The notes: generated by a model not told the origin, from the sequence alone. 64,000 nucleotides of DNA from a virus (IMGVR_UViG_3300021141_000006:1-64000), one strand, 5' to 3'. Positions 41,985 through 52,467 are shown, counted from the stretch's first letter. Translations and numbers: made by a program.

Positions 41985-42238
41985 TATCTATTAATTATTA
42001 GTTGCTTTACTGCGTCTGATAACTCAGCTACACTTCTAGCTAAGTTTTTTATCTCTAGTTGAGTTTGCTCCTGAATGGCTTGATATTTGAGACGAGACTC
42101 CTGCTCGACAAGCTCAATCTTTCCTTTGAGTTTGCCGGCATCTTCAGTGTTCTTACGTACATCAGAGTGAACCATCTTTAAAAAATATCCTATAATAGCT
42201 ATGGCCGTAACCATACCAAATTGAATCAACTCTTGCAT
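41984..42238 (-). CDS. membrane-anchored coiled-coil protein
   Basis: An 84-residue protein. An N-terminal hydrophobic helix (FGMVTAIAIIGYFLKMV) is followed by a heptad-rich helix (GKIELVEQESRLKYQAIQEQ). The topology is like XhlA- or spanin-type lysis accessory proteins. It begins 3 nt after the preceding stop and is part of the same operon of lysis-region genes. Confidence 0.5.
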   Translation of the reverse strand: MQELIQFGMVTAIAIIGYFLKMVHSDVRKNTEDAGKLKGKIELVEQESRLKYQAIQEQTQLEIKNLARSVAELSDAVKQLIINR

Positions 42239-42241
42239 TTA

Positions 42242-42574
42242 TTATACATTTTGCTGCCAAGCCGGCGGAAGTGTTACAACAACAGGGTTGATTTGTAAGT
42301 CAATATTCTCTTGAAGACTTGCAGTCATCGCAGGAACATCTAACTCCGCTTCTAACCATCCAACAACTTGCTCCTCTGTAAGTTGATCGTATGGAGTAAA
42401 GTTTTCCGGATCAGGCATACCTACTGAGGTAGCGCCATAAGTTTCCGCAAAATAATCTTTTTCATCGTGAATCTCATTCCCCTGGAATCTCCAGTGAACA
42501 ATGATTACAACATCGTCCATGTTCTCTTCATGAACTCTACACTCCATAGCGGAGATCACCCAATTAGTTACCAT
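42242..42574 (-). CDS. small fibre-associated protein (DUF7936-like)
   Basis: A 110-residue protein. VVIIVHWRFQGNE, FTPYDQLTEEQVVGWLEAEL and the Pro/Trp-rich end (VVVTLPPAWQQNV) match the short proteins common beside tail-fibre genes in many podoviruses and cyanophages (I recall DUF7936). It sits directly after the giant fibre gene. The likely role is fibre assembly or trimming, but that is not established. Confidence 0.55.
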   Translation of the reverse strand: MVTNWVISAMECRVHEENMDDVVIIVHWRFQGNEIHDEKDYFAETYGATSVGMPDPENFTPYDQLTEEQVVGWLEAELDVPAMTASLQENIDLQINPVVVTLPPAWQQNV

Positions 42575-42704
42575 CTTCTTCCTCTGGCTTCAGTGCCTGA
42601 AGCGCTGCTAAAATAGCAGACACATCCTGCAAGTTAAACGATCCTTTTGTAGTTGCTAAGTTGATTGCATCTACTAATACTTGATAAGCTTGTTCTTTTT
42701 TCAT
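42564..42704 (-). CDS. 46-residue helical protein
   Basis: Encodes MKKEQAYQVLVDAINLATTK followed by a short hydrophobic helix (DVSAILAALQAL) and an acidic end. It overlaps the 110-residue gene by 11 nt. A TATATTTG promoter box lies 16 nt before its start, so this small gene begins the unit that includes the lysis genes. Function unknown. Confidence 0.5.
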   Translation of the reverse strand: MKKEQAYQVLVDAINLATTKGSFNLQDVSAILAALQALKPEEEDGN

Positions 42705-42720
42705 AATTAGATTTTTTTTA

Positions 42721-42728
42721 CAAATATA
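42721..42728 (-). promoter_or_regulatory. -7 box TATATTTG for the lysis-region operon
   Basis: Plus-strand CAAATATA, 16 nt before the start at 42704 and just after the giant fibre gene ends (minus-strand order). Confidence 0.45.
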
Positions 42729-42734
42729 ATGAAT

Positions 42735-45700
42735 TTAGTGTAATGGTACCCAACTGCTTCCGTTGTATACTGTTACTTTATTGTTAGTTGTGTCATACAC
42801 AATTAATCCTGTAGCAGGTGACCCTATACTGTTCATTTCTGAATTTGTCATTCTCGGAGGTAAGAAACCTTGCCTTCTTGATGACAAGTCCATTATAGAT
42901 GATGTATCAGGAGCAGTTGTTCCAACGCCTACACTACCGTTAGCAGCTATACGCATCATTTCAGATCCACCAATATTTATGGCAAATGGATTAGCAAATG
43001 AAAGATCTAAAGATGATACTCCTGTAGAGTTTGAGCTTAATGATAATGTCTGAGGAGTTCCAAATGCTTGGCTATGTACAAGTTTCATCGTAGTAGGCAC
43101 GAATGATGTACCTACAACATGAAGTTTAACATCAGGACTAGTTGTACCTATACCAACATCCCCAGACCCAGCTACAGCTACTCTAGTTGATCCAAAAGTA
43201 GTTAAGTGAACAGAACTAAATCCTGCAACAGTTAATATATTAGAGCTATCTCTTCTTATAAAATTAGAAGTGTTACCGAAATACAAGTAATTGTTCTCAG
43301 GTAATCTAATATCTCCAACAACATCTAATTTATAAGTTGGAGCAGCAGTACCAATACCTACATTACCTGATCCATTTAATATTGTAAATCTTTTTAGTTG
43401 ACTTTCATAAATATTGAATGAATCACCATTAGTGACATAAATATTATTTGTTTGAGACTGGGAAACAATTAAAACATGATCAAGATATGTGTCTGTTACT
43501 CCTGTTTGCCAATCTATCCATCTTAACTCATAAGAAGATGAATCATTACTACAAGTAAAAGGTATATCAATATAGTAATAATCACCTCCACTTGGTAACA
43601 TATTAGGCCTAAGCTCTATAGCATTTCCAATAATATTTGTTCCTACAACGTCAATATATCCTATATAAGATGAACTAGAGTTATTAGCAAATTTTATTCT
43701 AAATCTTGCTACATAACTACCAGCGTCTAATGCTGCGTAAGGACCGTAGAAAAATGTATTACTAGGAGAAGAGCTATATCTTACAGCTGCAGTACCATCT
43801 GATGCCTGAGAATCACTTACAGCAGATCCAATAATTGCAAGTGAACTATAAGGTATTTTAATAGCAACAGGAGTGGAACCTATATATTGCCCATTTGAAG
43901 CAATAATATTACCTTGAAAACGCGCAGTACCATTAACATCTAATTTATAAGTTGGAGTAGTAGTCCCAATACCTACGTTGCCACCTGAGGTGATGCGCAT
44001 ACGTTCTGCTCCACCTGTTTCAAATGCCATAGGAACATAAGAAGATGAGCCGATATATGATGAGCTTAAATATGCTGCATTTCCGTCTATACTAAATATA
44101 AATTGTTGTGTATTTGCAGTTCCATTTGTAACACCTACTAACCCATTTACTGTTAATGTTCTATTTGGCGATGTAGTGCCTATACCTACATTGCCTGATG
44201 GTACATAAAAATTAGTATTAGCTGCTATAGATACGACATTTGTAGTATATCCAGCTATTGTATCAACAAATAAATTTCCAGATTCAATATAAGTATTTCC
44301 TACAACGTGTAATTTAGCTCCAGGACTAGTAGTGCCTATACCTACGTTGCCAGCTGCTGTTAGGTACATTATATTACTTGCCGTACTACTATGGAATGCT
44401 ATTTGGCCTTCATTAAATAGATTTAAAGCATTAATGCCTCCGTAAGCACCATATCCATTTGAATTTTTAAAAATATAAGCTGAACTGTTTGCGCTTTGTA
44501 AACGCATTTCAGCATAAAGATTGGATACTGTGTTTGATAGCGTTAATCCAGTTCCTGTAGTATAATTTATGTGAAGCTTAGTTGCAGGACTAGTAGTACC
44601 GATTCCTACGTTACCTGATGCATCAATAATTGCTCTTACTTCAGCAGCAGCATTGGAATAAAATCGTAATGTTCCAACACCCCATGTTATTGTAGGGTTT
44701 GTGCTATCTAAGAATAGATCATCAGTTAATCTTATTTTACCAGCTACATCTAGTTTTTGAGATGGACTAGTAGTCCCAATACCTACGTTAGTACCATTAT
44801 CATACAACAATGAATTACCAATGCTATTAGCACTTGTGAATTTAGATATATAGTTTGTTGTACCTGAGATATCTGCGCTGTATGCTATTTTCTTCCAAGA
44901 TCCCCATGTACCATTTGCTCTAACACGAGTGTATACTTCGTTTGCTGTATTTCCTGAACCAAATGATGTGGCTGTTTGATGTATCCAGTTATTGTCTCCA
45001 CTATAGGTTTCAACAGTAACATAGAACCAACCTGAATTTGGTGCATTTGACATATTTTCCCCATCATAAAAACCTGCTGTAGTTAATGAATTTAAATCTC
45101 CACTACTATAATCTATAGCTTTTGTATATTGGAAACGATCAACAAGTGCTCTGCCTGCTACGTGAAGTCTTTGAGATGGACTAGTAGTACCAATACCTAC
45201 GTTATTTTTAAAATAAGAAACTCCGCCTTTTACAAATACAACGTCAGGGTCATACCATAATCCAAATGTAGCACCATTTACAGCATCGAAATTTAATGCA
45301 CCAGATGATGAGTTAAATACTGTTCCACCTTGCCAAGCCTGTGAAAAAGAATGTATTGTGCTATAATTAGCACCGTTTTGATAAAATCTAATTCTTCCAT
45401 AATCACTAATTCCATTACCATGATCTATATCTATACCCAAATCATTTCCTGATGTAGCTCCAAATCTACCATTTCCAATTACTTGAAGTTTTTCTGAAGG
45501 TGCAGTAGTACCAATACCTACATTACCACCAGCGGTGATGCGCATACGCTCAGAAGAGTTAGCAAAAAACTTTACAGGACCACCTGTTGCAAAAACACTT
45601 GCACTATTATCTGATCCATCTCCAAAAAATAATGCTGTATTCTTTGAATTTATATTTCCATTAACAACTAATTTATCTCCTGGGGAATCAGTACCAATAC

Positions 45701-48700
45701 CTACGTTTCCGCCGCCTGAATCACTTCCTTGAAGGATTAAATGACCATTTGTTATTTGGTTAGCTATTTCAAAAGTATTACCACCTACATTGTAAATCAA
45801 GCTAGCCTTTCTATTACTTGCCCCAGGTGTTAATGCTGCTGAATTATAGAATGTTATTTGAGCATAATTATTTGAGGCAATTTGTAATTGGCCAGCATAT
45901 GCAACATTAGCTCCACTTATTGTCAATTTAGTTTGTGGTGCAGTTGTGCCTATTCCTACGTTACCAGCAGCGGTAATCTTCATCCAATCTGTAGAGTGAA
46001 GTTCATTTCTGAATACGTGTGATACAGCTGAATAATAATTTGTACCATCAGTAAATGGTAACCAGTTATGATTAGTTGAGCTATCTAAAGCTATTAAGTT
46101 TGCTCCACCGCTTCCAGCTGCAACTTCAATTCCTGTAGCACTTGGATGAGCTTCAGCTCCAACTTGAAGTTTTGCTGTTGGATTAGTATTGCCAATACCT
46201 ACGTTACCACCTGAGGTGATACGCATTCGTTCAGTATTGTTAAAAAATCTAACACTTGAAGCAACAGTAGGAGTGCCAAATATACCTAATACCAAATCAG
46301 TTGGAGCTGCTGCACTTGAATACTCAAATCCAATCCCCCCCTTAGCTGTTTGTGTTGCACCCGGTATGCCTGTTGCAGCTACAATATTTGAAGATAAATA
46401 TAATGCAGGTTCAGCTCCTATTGAAGCAATACTCCAAGCTCCCCCATTTAAAGCTAAGTCGGGTGTTGAAGAACCTGCCGTTAAGTTTACAATTTTACCT
46501 GCGGCTGTATTTGTAGTAGAAGATGTTCCAACTAGTAATGCGCCAGCTGAGGTGATGCGCATTCTTTCAAGATACGAAGTACCAGTAGCAAATATGATAT
46601 TTTTAGCTAAACCTGCTGTTCCAAATCCTAAATCATCTGACGCGCCTGTTGGAGTAACAGAATTACCAGAACCCATTTGAGCAAATGTAGTTCCGTTATT
46701 AGCAAAACTAATAGCCATCTGACCATACGATGAATCAAAAGTAGCTACATTAAATCCACTACTTGAGACATATAGTTTATCAGCTGGGGTAGTTGTACCA
46801 ATACCAACGTTGCCTGTAGAAGTTATCCTAACTTTTTCAGTTCCACCTGTCTCAAGGACAATGTGTCCTAATGCTGATGGCCCATAAGAACCTACTATAA
46901 GTTTCCCTAAAGAATAATTATACTCTAAATATGCAGGCGTAGAACCCCCTGCTAAATTATCACTAAAAGAAAGTAGGTTTCCTGTTAATGCAACATTTCC
47001 CGCAACCTGTAATTTTGCCCAACTACCTAAAGCAGTTGTTGCAATACCAACATTGGTGCCGTTGTCATACAACACACCTGTACTAATATTAGAAGATGAT
47101 GTCCATCTAGCCACATAGTTAGCTGTGCCTGTACCTGTGACAGGGTTAGTAATGACTGACTGATATTGTGGGATATTGAGAACACCTGTTGAGCTATTAT
47201 AAGTAGCCGCTCCACTTGTTCCGCTTGTTGTTAAGCTTATTGATCCTCTAGCTCTTGCGTCAGTGAAATATAAATTGCTACCCTCAGCAATGTCATCTGT
47301 AGTTAATGTTTGCGAGCCAATACCTAAGATATGGCCGAATTCATCAAGCATTATGTTCTGAATGACAGTACCTCTATAGTTAAATGTACCTAAAGGCGTA
47401 GACAAATCACCCAACTCACCTAGAGTTGTAGCTAAACATCTGAATGCCTCAAAGTCACCTCCATCATCTTCAGTTCTGTTCAATAGATCTTGAGCAGTCT
47501 GAACGTCAAGGCCTTGACCAATACCGTGAGAGATTGTAATGTTGCCTGATGATGTAATAGGGCCGTCCTCAGAGACGATTCTAGGGCCTGCAGTTACGCC
47601 AATGCTAGTAACAGTACCAACGCTCCATGATCTGTCAGCAGAGAGGTCGTATGACGTGCCATTTATTGTCAACTGACGGCTTGTCGGAACATAGCCACTT
47701 AATGCCGATGAGTAGTTTGGTATATTTAAAGTACTTCCAATAAGCGTAGCCGCTCCACTTGATCCTGTAGTGGTAAGTGTAATTGCGTTCTGCTTATTGT
47801 TGAAGGTATTCCAATCAGTTGAACTTAAGAACCCGTTTGTTGACGCTCCTGCTTGACTAATTGAGAAAGTTTTTGTAGCACCATTAAAGCTCAAAGGAGC
47901 TGTAGTGTTTAACTGAGTGTATGCTAAATTACTTCCGTTAAAAAACACAAAATCATTTGTAGTAGCACCACCTGCAATCAATCCTGCTGTAATTGTCCCT
48001 GTGTTCTGCTGTGTGAGCACAAGGCTTGTTGAAGCAATGCCATAGTTTACAGCGGCAGAAACAATTGATCGGTTATATGCAGTTGTCCAGTTAGATTGAT
48101 TAGCTGTTGTTGGTATTGAATACCCTGATTGAAGACCTAATGCAAATGTGCCTGATGATGTTATTGGAGATCCCGTAACAGTTAATCCCGTAGGGACAGT
48201 CATCGCAATGTTAGTTACAGTACCAACGTTCCAAGATCTATCTGCACTTAAGTCATATGCAGTACCGTTAATAGTTAACTGCCTAGTAGTCGGAACGGGA
48301 GTATAGCCTAATGCTGTATCAATACTCTTATTCTTCCAAAGCTGTGTAGCTGTCTCGTAAAATAAGCCCTGATTGTTTAAAGGATTGTTGATGTAAACAT
48401 TATGAAGCTCATCAAGCTCCCATCCGTTCATGATCTTCACATATATCTTACCGTGATTAGCATGAGCGTACTCAACGTAACCAATTACGACAATGTGCCC
48501 TGTAGACCCATTTGGCTTAACATTTGTCAGGCCACCCGGAATGGTAGGGCTTAAGTATAATACGTCACCATCTGCCCAAGTTTCACCTTGCAATGATCCG
48601 GTTGTATTGATATCCTCAAGATGACCAACAGTAATAATAAAGCCTTCTTGATTTGTAGCAATAGTCTCTGTAACCAAACCAATGGTGTCAGCGCTATTAG

Positions 48701-50018
48701 CATCGCTGTCAGCCTGAGCGTATGCTACAGCTAATCGCTGACCTTGAGCACCACTTACCCTAACAGCAGCATACCCTGCCTTTGTTAGTGTTGTATTAGG
48801 TGTGACCTTGTTGACCACTCTAGCCACCAAGTCAACACCGTTCTTTAGTATAACGCTGCCGCCTTTTAGTGTGGTCTCGCTAGATCCAATTGTGTTGTTC
48901 CACCTAGTTGTACCTACAACAGCAGTGCCCGTAGGTGATACGTCAAGTGTCAACTGACCTGCAGTCAAACCAAACTCACCTAAGTTTACATCTTGTGTAG
49001 CACCAATATAAGGAACATAACCACCTAATGCTGTTGAGTAGTTAGGTATATTGAGCACACCTGTAGTATTGTCATATGTTGACAAACCACCGGTGCCTAA
49101 TGTTGTTAAACTTAATGCCTGACGCGAACGCAAGCTAGTAAAGTAAAGATTGGTAGCGCCCTCAGGTATGTTATCAGTCGTCAAACTGACAGCACCGGTC
49201 TGCCCGTTGACAGATGTAACTGAGTCAGTGTTGTCAACCTGTTGCCATGCTGTGCCATCAAATATAGCCCAGTCACCTACGTTCCAGTCAGTGATGCCGT
49301 CAAGGTTAGTACTACCTGCCACGTTGACAATGTAGTAGTAACCACGAGTACCAACACCGCTAGTTAAGGCAGGTGTATTTGTCAAAGCGTTCCACGTACC
49401 TTGATAGATTGAACTACCGATTAGTCCATTGATTTGGTTCTGCAACTTACCAAATGCAGTAAGAATGCTGTCAGAGGCATTTATAGAGCCTCCAGTGACA
49501 TTTACACCCGTCAACACCTTAGCGGTTACCGAAGCGTTATTCAGTGTCACAGAAGCCGTCCCCGGGCCTGATCCTGTAGCCTCACCACTTAGTGCAGTGA
49601 TATAGTTACCTGCAGGCTGCTTGCTATTGAAGGTATTCCAATCAGTAGCGCTTAAGAAACCACTAGTGCTAATGTTAGCCTGTGGTATTGTGATATTAGG
49701 AGTAGTACCACCTGATGAGCTTAGAGGAGCTGATGCGGTGACTGCTGTCAAAGTTCCAACATTCCAAGTTCTATTTGCGCTTAGATCATATGTTGTACCA
49801 TTAATAGTAAGTGTCCTACTATTTGGCACATAACCACTCAAAGCTGTTGAGTAGTTTGGAATGTTTAAGATGTTATTTACAAAAGTAGAAGGCCCTGAAG
49901 AGCCTAATGTTGTAAGTGTGATTTTATTTTGAAATATGGACTTTACATTTCCGTATTTATCAGTTACAACAAGCTCTTTATTATTAGAGCCGAGACCATA
50001 CTTATTTATTTTTTCCAT
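42735..50018 (-). CDS. giant tail fibre with NVGIGTT-type repeats
   Basis: A 2427-residue repetitive fibre. The N-terminal third carries repeats of RQLTINGTSYDLSADRSW type and GFLSATDWNTFNSKQ type. From about residue 960 onwards at least 14 copies of a G-N-V-G-I-G-T-T-x-P motif are followed by a K-L-x-V strand (for example GNVGIGTTSPSQKLDV), with RMRITSGGNVGIG linkers. This is typical of collagen-like or beta-helical phage fibres. The C-terminus (SRRQGFLPPRMTNSEM and GLIVYDTTNNKVTVYN) matches a common fibre tip type of Bacteroidota and cyanophages. No intramolecular chaperone peptidase was seen. Function: host recognition or a long surface fibre. Confidence 0.8.
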   Translation of the reverse strand: MEKINKYGLGSNNKELVVTDKYGNVKSIFQNKITLTTLGSSGPSTFVNNILNIPNYSTALSGYVPNSRTLTINGTTYDLSANRTWNVGTLTAVTASAPLSSSGGTTPNITIPQANISTSGFLSATDWNTFNSKQPAGNYITALSGEATGSGPGTASVTLNNASVTAKVLTGVNVTGGSINASDSILTAFGKLQNQINGLIGSSIYQGTWNALTNTPALTSGVGTRGYYYIVNVAGSTNLDGITDWNVGDWAIFDGTAWQQVDNTDSVTSVNGQTGAVSLTTDNIPEGATNLYFTSLRSRQALSLTTLGTGGLSTYDNTTGVLNIPNYSTALGGYVPYIGATQDVNLGEFGLTAGQLTLDVSPTGTAVVGTTRWNNTIGSSETTLKGGSVILKNGVDLVARVVNKVTPNTTLTKAGYAAVRVSGAQGQRLAVAYAQADSDANSADTIGLVTETIATNQEGFIITVGHLEDINTTGSLQGETWADGDVLYLSPTIPGGLTNVKPNGSTGHIVVIGYVEYAHANHGKIYVKIMNGWELDELHNVYINNPLNNQGLFYETATQLWKNKSIDTALGYTPVPTTRQLTINGTAYDLSADRSWNVGTVTNIAMTVPTGLTVTGSPITSSGTFALGLQSGYSIPTTANQSNWTTAYNRSIVSAAVNYGIASTSLVLTQQNTGTITAGLIAGGATTNDFVFFNGSNLAYTQLNTTAPLSFNGATKTFSISQAGASTNGFLSSTDWNTFNNKQNAITLTTTGSSGAATLIGSTLNIPNYSSALSGYVPTSRQLTINGTSYDLSADRSWSVGTVTSIGVTAGPRIVSEDGPITSSGNITISHGIGQGLDVQTAQDLLNRTEDDGGDFEAFRCLATTLGELGDLSTPLGTFNYRGTVIQNIMLDEFGHILGIGSQTLTTDDIAEGSNLYFTDARARGSISLTTSGTSGAATYNSSTGVLNIPQYQSVITNPVTGTGTANYVARWTSSSNISTGVLYDNGTNVGIATTALGSWAKLQVAGNVALTGNLLSFSDNLAGGSTPAYLEYNYSLGKLIVGSYGPSALGHIVLETGGTEKVRITSTGNVGIGTTTPADKLYVSSSGFNVATFDSSYGQMAISFANNGTTFAQMGSGNSVTPTGASDDLGFGTAGLAKNIIFATGTSYLERMRITSAGALLVGTSSTTNTAAGKIVNLTAGSSTPDLALNGGAWSIASIGAEPALYLSSNIVAATGIPGATQTAKGGIGFEYSSAAAPTDLVLGIFGTPTVASSVRFFNNTERMRITSGGNVGIGNTNPTAKLQVGAEAHPSATGIEVAAGSGGANLIALDSSTNHNWLPFTDGTNYYSAVSHVFRNELHSTDWMKITAAGNVGIGTTAPQTKLTISGANVAYAGQLQIASNNYAQITFYNSAALTPGASNRKASLIYNVGGNTFEIANQITNGHLILQGSDSGGGNVGIGTDSPGDKLVVNGNINSKNTALFFGDGSDNSASVFATGGPVKFFANSSERMRITAGGNVGIGTTAPSEKLQVIGNGRFGATSGNDLGIDIDHGNGISDYGRIRFYQNGANYSTIHSFSQAWQGGTVFNSSSGALNFDAVNGATFGLWYDPDVVFVKGGVSYFKNNVGIGTTSPSQRLHVAGRALVDRFQYTKAIDYSSGDLNSLTTAGFYDGENMSNAPNSGWFYVTVETYSGDNNWIHQTATSFGSGNTANEVYTRVRANGTWGSWKKIAYSADISGTTNYISKFTSANSIGNSLLYDNGTNVGIGTTSPSQKLDVAGKIRLTDDLFLDSTNPTITWGVGTLRFYSNAAAEVRAIIDASGNVGIGTTSPATKLHINYTTGTGLTLSNTVSNLYAEMRLQSANSSAYIFKNSNGYGAYGGINALNLFNEGQIAFHSSTASNIMYLTAAGNVGIGTTSPGAKLHVVGNTYIESGNLFVDTIAGYTTNVVSIAANTNFYVPSGNVGIGTTSPNRTLTVNGLVGVTNGTANTQQFIFSIDGNAAYLSSSYIGSSSYVPMAFETGGAERMRITSGGNVGIGTTTPTYKLDVNGTARFQGNIIASNGQYIGSTPVAIKIPYSSLAIIGSAVSDSQASDGTAAVRYSSSPSNTFFYGPYAALDAGSYVARFRIKFANNSSSSYIGYIDVVGTNIIGNAIELRPNMLPSGGDYYYIDIPFTCSNDSSSYELRWIDWQTGVTDTYLDHVLIVSQSQTNNIYVTNGDSFNIYESQLKRFTILNGSGNVGIGTAAPTYKLDVVGDIRLPENNYLYFGNTSNFIRRDSSNILTVAGFSSVHLTTFGSTRVAVAGSGDVGIGTTSPDVKLHVVGTSFVPTTMKLVHSQAFGTPQTLSLSSNSTGVSSLDLSFANPFAINIGGSEMMRIAANGSVGVGTTAPDTSSIMDLSSRRQGFLPPRMTNSEMNSIGSPATGLIVYDTTNNKVTVYNGSSWVPLH

Positions 50019-50303
50019 TTACTCTATATTAAGAGTATAAAAAGTATTAGCTACAGATGATCTAGCCAATATTTTATCTCCTTGTGCTAGTTCGTATTTT
50101 AAATTGTCAGTTACAACATCTCCTGCGTCAAGTATTAGCGTATACAAATCTACTGTTCTGTCTTCTTTTGCGACATACAAAAAAACTTCTAACGTGTAGC
50201 TAATGTCATTTGTAAATCGCATACTCAAGACATCATTACCTATCTTATCCACGCAAGTAAAGATACTTGCTGTTACAGTAGTTACTGATCCGCTTTTAGT
50301 CAT
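50019..50303 (-). CDS. small beta-rich protein between fibre genes
   Basis: A 94-residue protein with SVTTVTASIFTCVDKIGNDV and YTLEVFLYVAKEDR. It ends one nucleotide before the giant fibre start, and its own start shares one base with the preceding stop. It is probably a fibre-associated adaptor. No family was recognised. Confidence 0.5.
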   Translation of the reverse strand: MTKSGSVTTVTASIFTCVDKIGNDVLSMRFTNDISYTLEVFLYVAKEDRTVDLYTLILDAGDVVTDNLKYELAQGDKILARSSVANTFYTLNIE

Positions 50304-50662
50304 TACTCTTCAATTTGCACTATTGGCTCATATGGAAACTCCTCTGTTATTGCGTGTCCGGCAAAAGCGTGTTTTGGGTTCTTAGGTTCTACTAAGTTAG
50401 CACCGAAGTCGTAAAGCTCTGAAGACATAACGTCGTAGTGGTAGCCGTCAGCGTAGATAGGTTCTTCGATTACTTCCATTCCTTCCATTACTGGAGGGGT
50501 CAATACGATGAGACCGATTTCGACCACAGCAGCCACACCCGGGCCATAAGCTTCATGCAGTTCACCATCAGGTCCTTCAACCTCGATAAGAATATTTTTA
50601 GCGTAAAGGTCAGCAACTGCTGCGGCCTTGTCTGTGTACGATAGTTTAAAGATATTTTCCAT
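50303..50662 (-). CDS. acidic tail-region protein
   Basis: A 119-residue acidic protein. It has FKLSYTDKAAAVADLYAKNI at the start and a Pro/Tyr-rich later part (EPIYADGYHYDVMSS). It lies 2 nt after the lectin-like gene in the same operon. Proteins of this type are often found beside fibre or receptor-binding genes. Function unknown. Confidence 0.5.
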   Translation of the reverse strand: MENIFKLSYTDKAAAVADLYAKNILIEVEGPDGELHEAYGPGVAAVVEIGLIVLTPPVMEGMEVIEEPIYADGYHYDVMSSELYDFGANLVEPKNPKHAFAGHAITEEFPYEPIVQIEE

Positions 50663-50664
50663 AG

Positions 50665-52467
50665 TTATAAAGTTGTGAGCTCAGCGAGCTGTGTATTTGT
50701 TAATGCTTCATCCCATAAAGCGATTGCGTTAATTCCATCACTTAATTGATATTGTGCAATGTTTGAATAGTTACCTAATTCCAAAATGTTCAAACCAGTG
50801 GCTTTTGTTGCTACAACATTGGTTCCTATTTGAACTCCATTAACATAAAAAGCAAAATTATTGTCTTCAATCCTTGCAGCCATTTTTAATCTTTTAGTTG
50901 TATTTGTTGGAATGGCATTGCTTAAGGCTATATCTACTGAAGAAGTTGGATTTGTATATTGAAAATGTAGTTGATTATTTACGAAATAACGAAAGTAACC
51001 CTCATAGCTACCACCACGAATTGTCAAGACCATACAACTATTGCTTCCGTTTATTTGTAAATAGCTTAAGTCAGCGTCAGCAAACCAAGTTTTTGCACTT
51101 TCCGCTTGTGCACAAGGATTTTTACCTATTGAATCTGCGTTTCGTGTTACACTTGCTGAGGTTGTAGGTATGTATGAAGTAGGGTAGCTTCCGAGTTCAG
51201 CTTGTGCGCCCCAAATGTATACGCCTTTTGTTCCCGTTCCCGTAAATGTAAAATCTCCAGCATCGTTTAAAAGTCCGTAACCGTAAGTTCCGCTTGTGCT
51301 TGTTGTTGCACTTAATCTATACCATCCGTTGCCGTAGTTTTCAATTTTTGCGTTGCTAAAATTAGCACCCGTTGAAATAACGCTGCCAGTAGATAAATTG
51401 AATTTAACATACTCACTTGATGATAAATTAGCAATAGCAAACCTTGTATATTCCGCTGCCTTTGCAAAAATAGAAAGAGTTGTTGCGGTTGTAATTATAA
51501 AAAGTGACGATGTAGCGCGGATTCTATGCTCATTATTTGCTGTGGTGTCGGTTATTTTATCAGCATTTTGCGTTCCATCGGGCGAAATAACACTATTTGC
51601 CGTAACTGTTAATTCAGTTTTAAGCCATTCCGCATTATCAAACTGCTCTGAATAATACCACAAATTAGTCCTTTGCGGTTCTACAAGTAAACTCGGACAA
51701 GTTCCATTTGAGTAGTCAAGTCTTGGGATGTTTAGGCGTGTTTCCGTTTTTTGGTAGTCTTTAGCGGTTGAGCCTTCGACAAGTTGTGCGCCCCAAATGT
51801 ATATGCCAGTTCCACTACCAACATAGCCAGCAGTAGCAAAAGTCGATTGATTGAGAAGCATACCTAAAACATAGGCATTGCCACCATCTAAAGCAGTTGC
51901 ATAAGTTAAAGTCCCAGTAACTCTATACCAACCATTGCCTACACTTGTTATTGTACTTGTAAGAGTATCTAAACCAGAAGACTTGTAATTTTCTGTAATT
52001 GTGCCATTCATTAAATCCACAACCACTTGAGACCTATAATTAGAATCATCCGTAACACCAAAAGACGTATATTGGTGGTCTTTGTATTTTAAATAAACTG
52101 AAAACGAAATAGTTTGAGGTTCACCTAAATTAGATAAAGGCCCTTGATAATACCTATGGAAAGCATTTGTATTGTTATTTACAATAGTGTCAGCAGTCAA
52201 AGTCCCGTCGGGCGCGGCAATAGTATTTGCACTTGGTGTGTTATTGTCGTAAGCCCAAACGCTTGTAAAGTCTTGGCTATTTCGCAATAAATTATAAGGC
52301 ACTAACTCCACCAAGCCTTGTGCATTAATTCGAGTAGCTGTGGTCGCTCTTACTGCATCAATCTCACGAGCATAGTACTTCCCGTCAATCAGCTTATAGC
52401 CCAATAGACTGCCCTCTTTGTTCGCCCAATTGCAATTTCCAATTACTAAGCTTGCTTGTTCTATCAT
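50665..52467 (-). CDS. modular receptor-binding-type protein A
   Basis: A 600-residue protein made of three parts. Residues about 50-250 and 260-450 are two similar beta-sandwich domains (YNLLRNSQDFTSVWAY with NGWYRVTGTL, and NLWYYSEQFDNAEWLK with NGWYRLSATT), each ending with a GxYIWGAQ motif. A C-terminal region (FYVNGVQIGTNVVATK, NAIALWDEALTNTQL) resembles concanavalin/LamG-type lectin domains. It is a paralogue of the next gene upstream. The likely function is carbohydrate recognition on the host. Confidence 0.65.
   Translation of the reverse strand: MIEQASLVIGNCNWANKEGSLLGYKLIDGKYYAREIDAVRATTATRINAQGLVELVPYNLLRNSQDFTSVWAYDNNTPSANTIAAPDGTLTADTIVNNNTNAFHRYYQGPLSNLGEPQTISFSVYLKYKDHQYTSFGVTDDSNYRSQVVVDLMNGTITENYKSSGLDTLTSTITSVGNGWYRVTGTLTYATALDGGNAYVLGMLLNQSTFATAGYVGSGTGIYIWGAQLVEGSTAKDYQKTETRLNIPRLDYSNGTCPSLLVEPQRTNLWYYSEQFDNAEWLKTELTVTANSVISPDGTQNADKITDTTANNEHRIRATSSLFIITTATTLSIFAKAAEYTRFAIANLSSSEYVKFNLSTGSVISTGANFSNAKIENYGNGWYRLSATTSTSGTYGYGLLNDAGDFTFTGTGTKGVYIWGAQAELGSYPTSYIPTTSASVTRNADSIGKNPCAQAESAKTWFADADLSYLQINGSNSCMVLTIRGGSYEGYFRYFVNNQLHFQYTNPTSSVDIALSNAIPTNTTKRLKMAARIEDNNFAFYVNGVQIGTNVVATKATGLNILELGNYSNIAQYQLSDGINAIALWDEALTNTQLAELTTL

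Noticed and set aside
46189-46680. Plus-strand frame of 163 codons inside the giant fibre gene
   Set aside because: It is antisense to a repetitive fibre, Pro/Val/Ile-rich, and follows the fibre's own codon periodicity.
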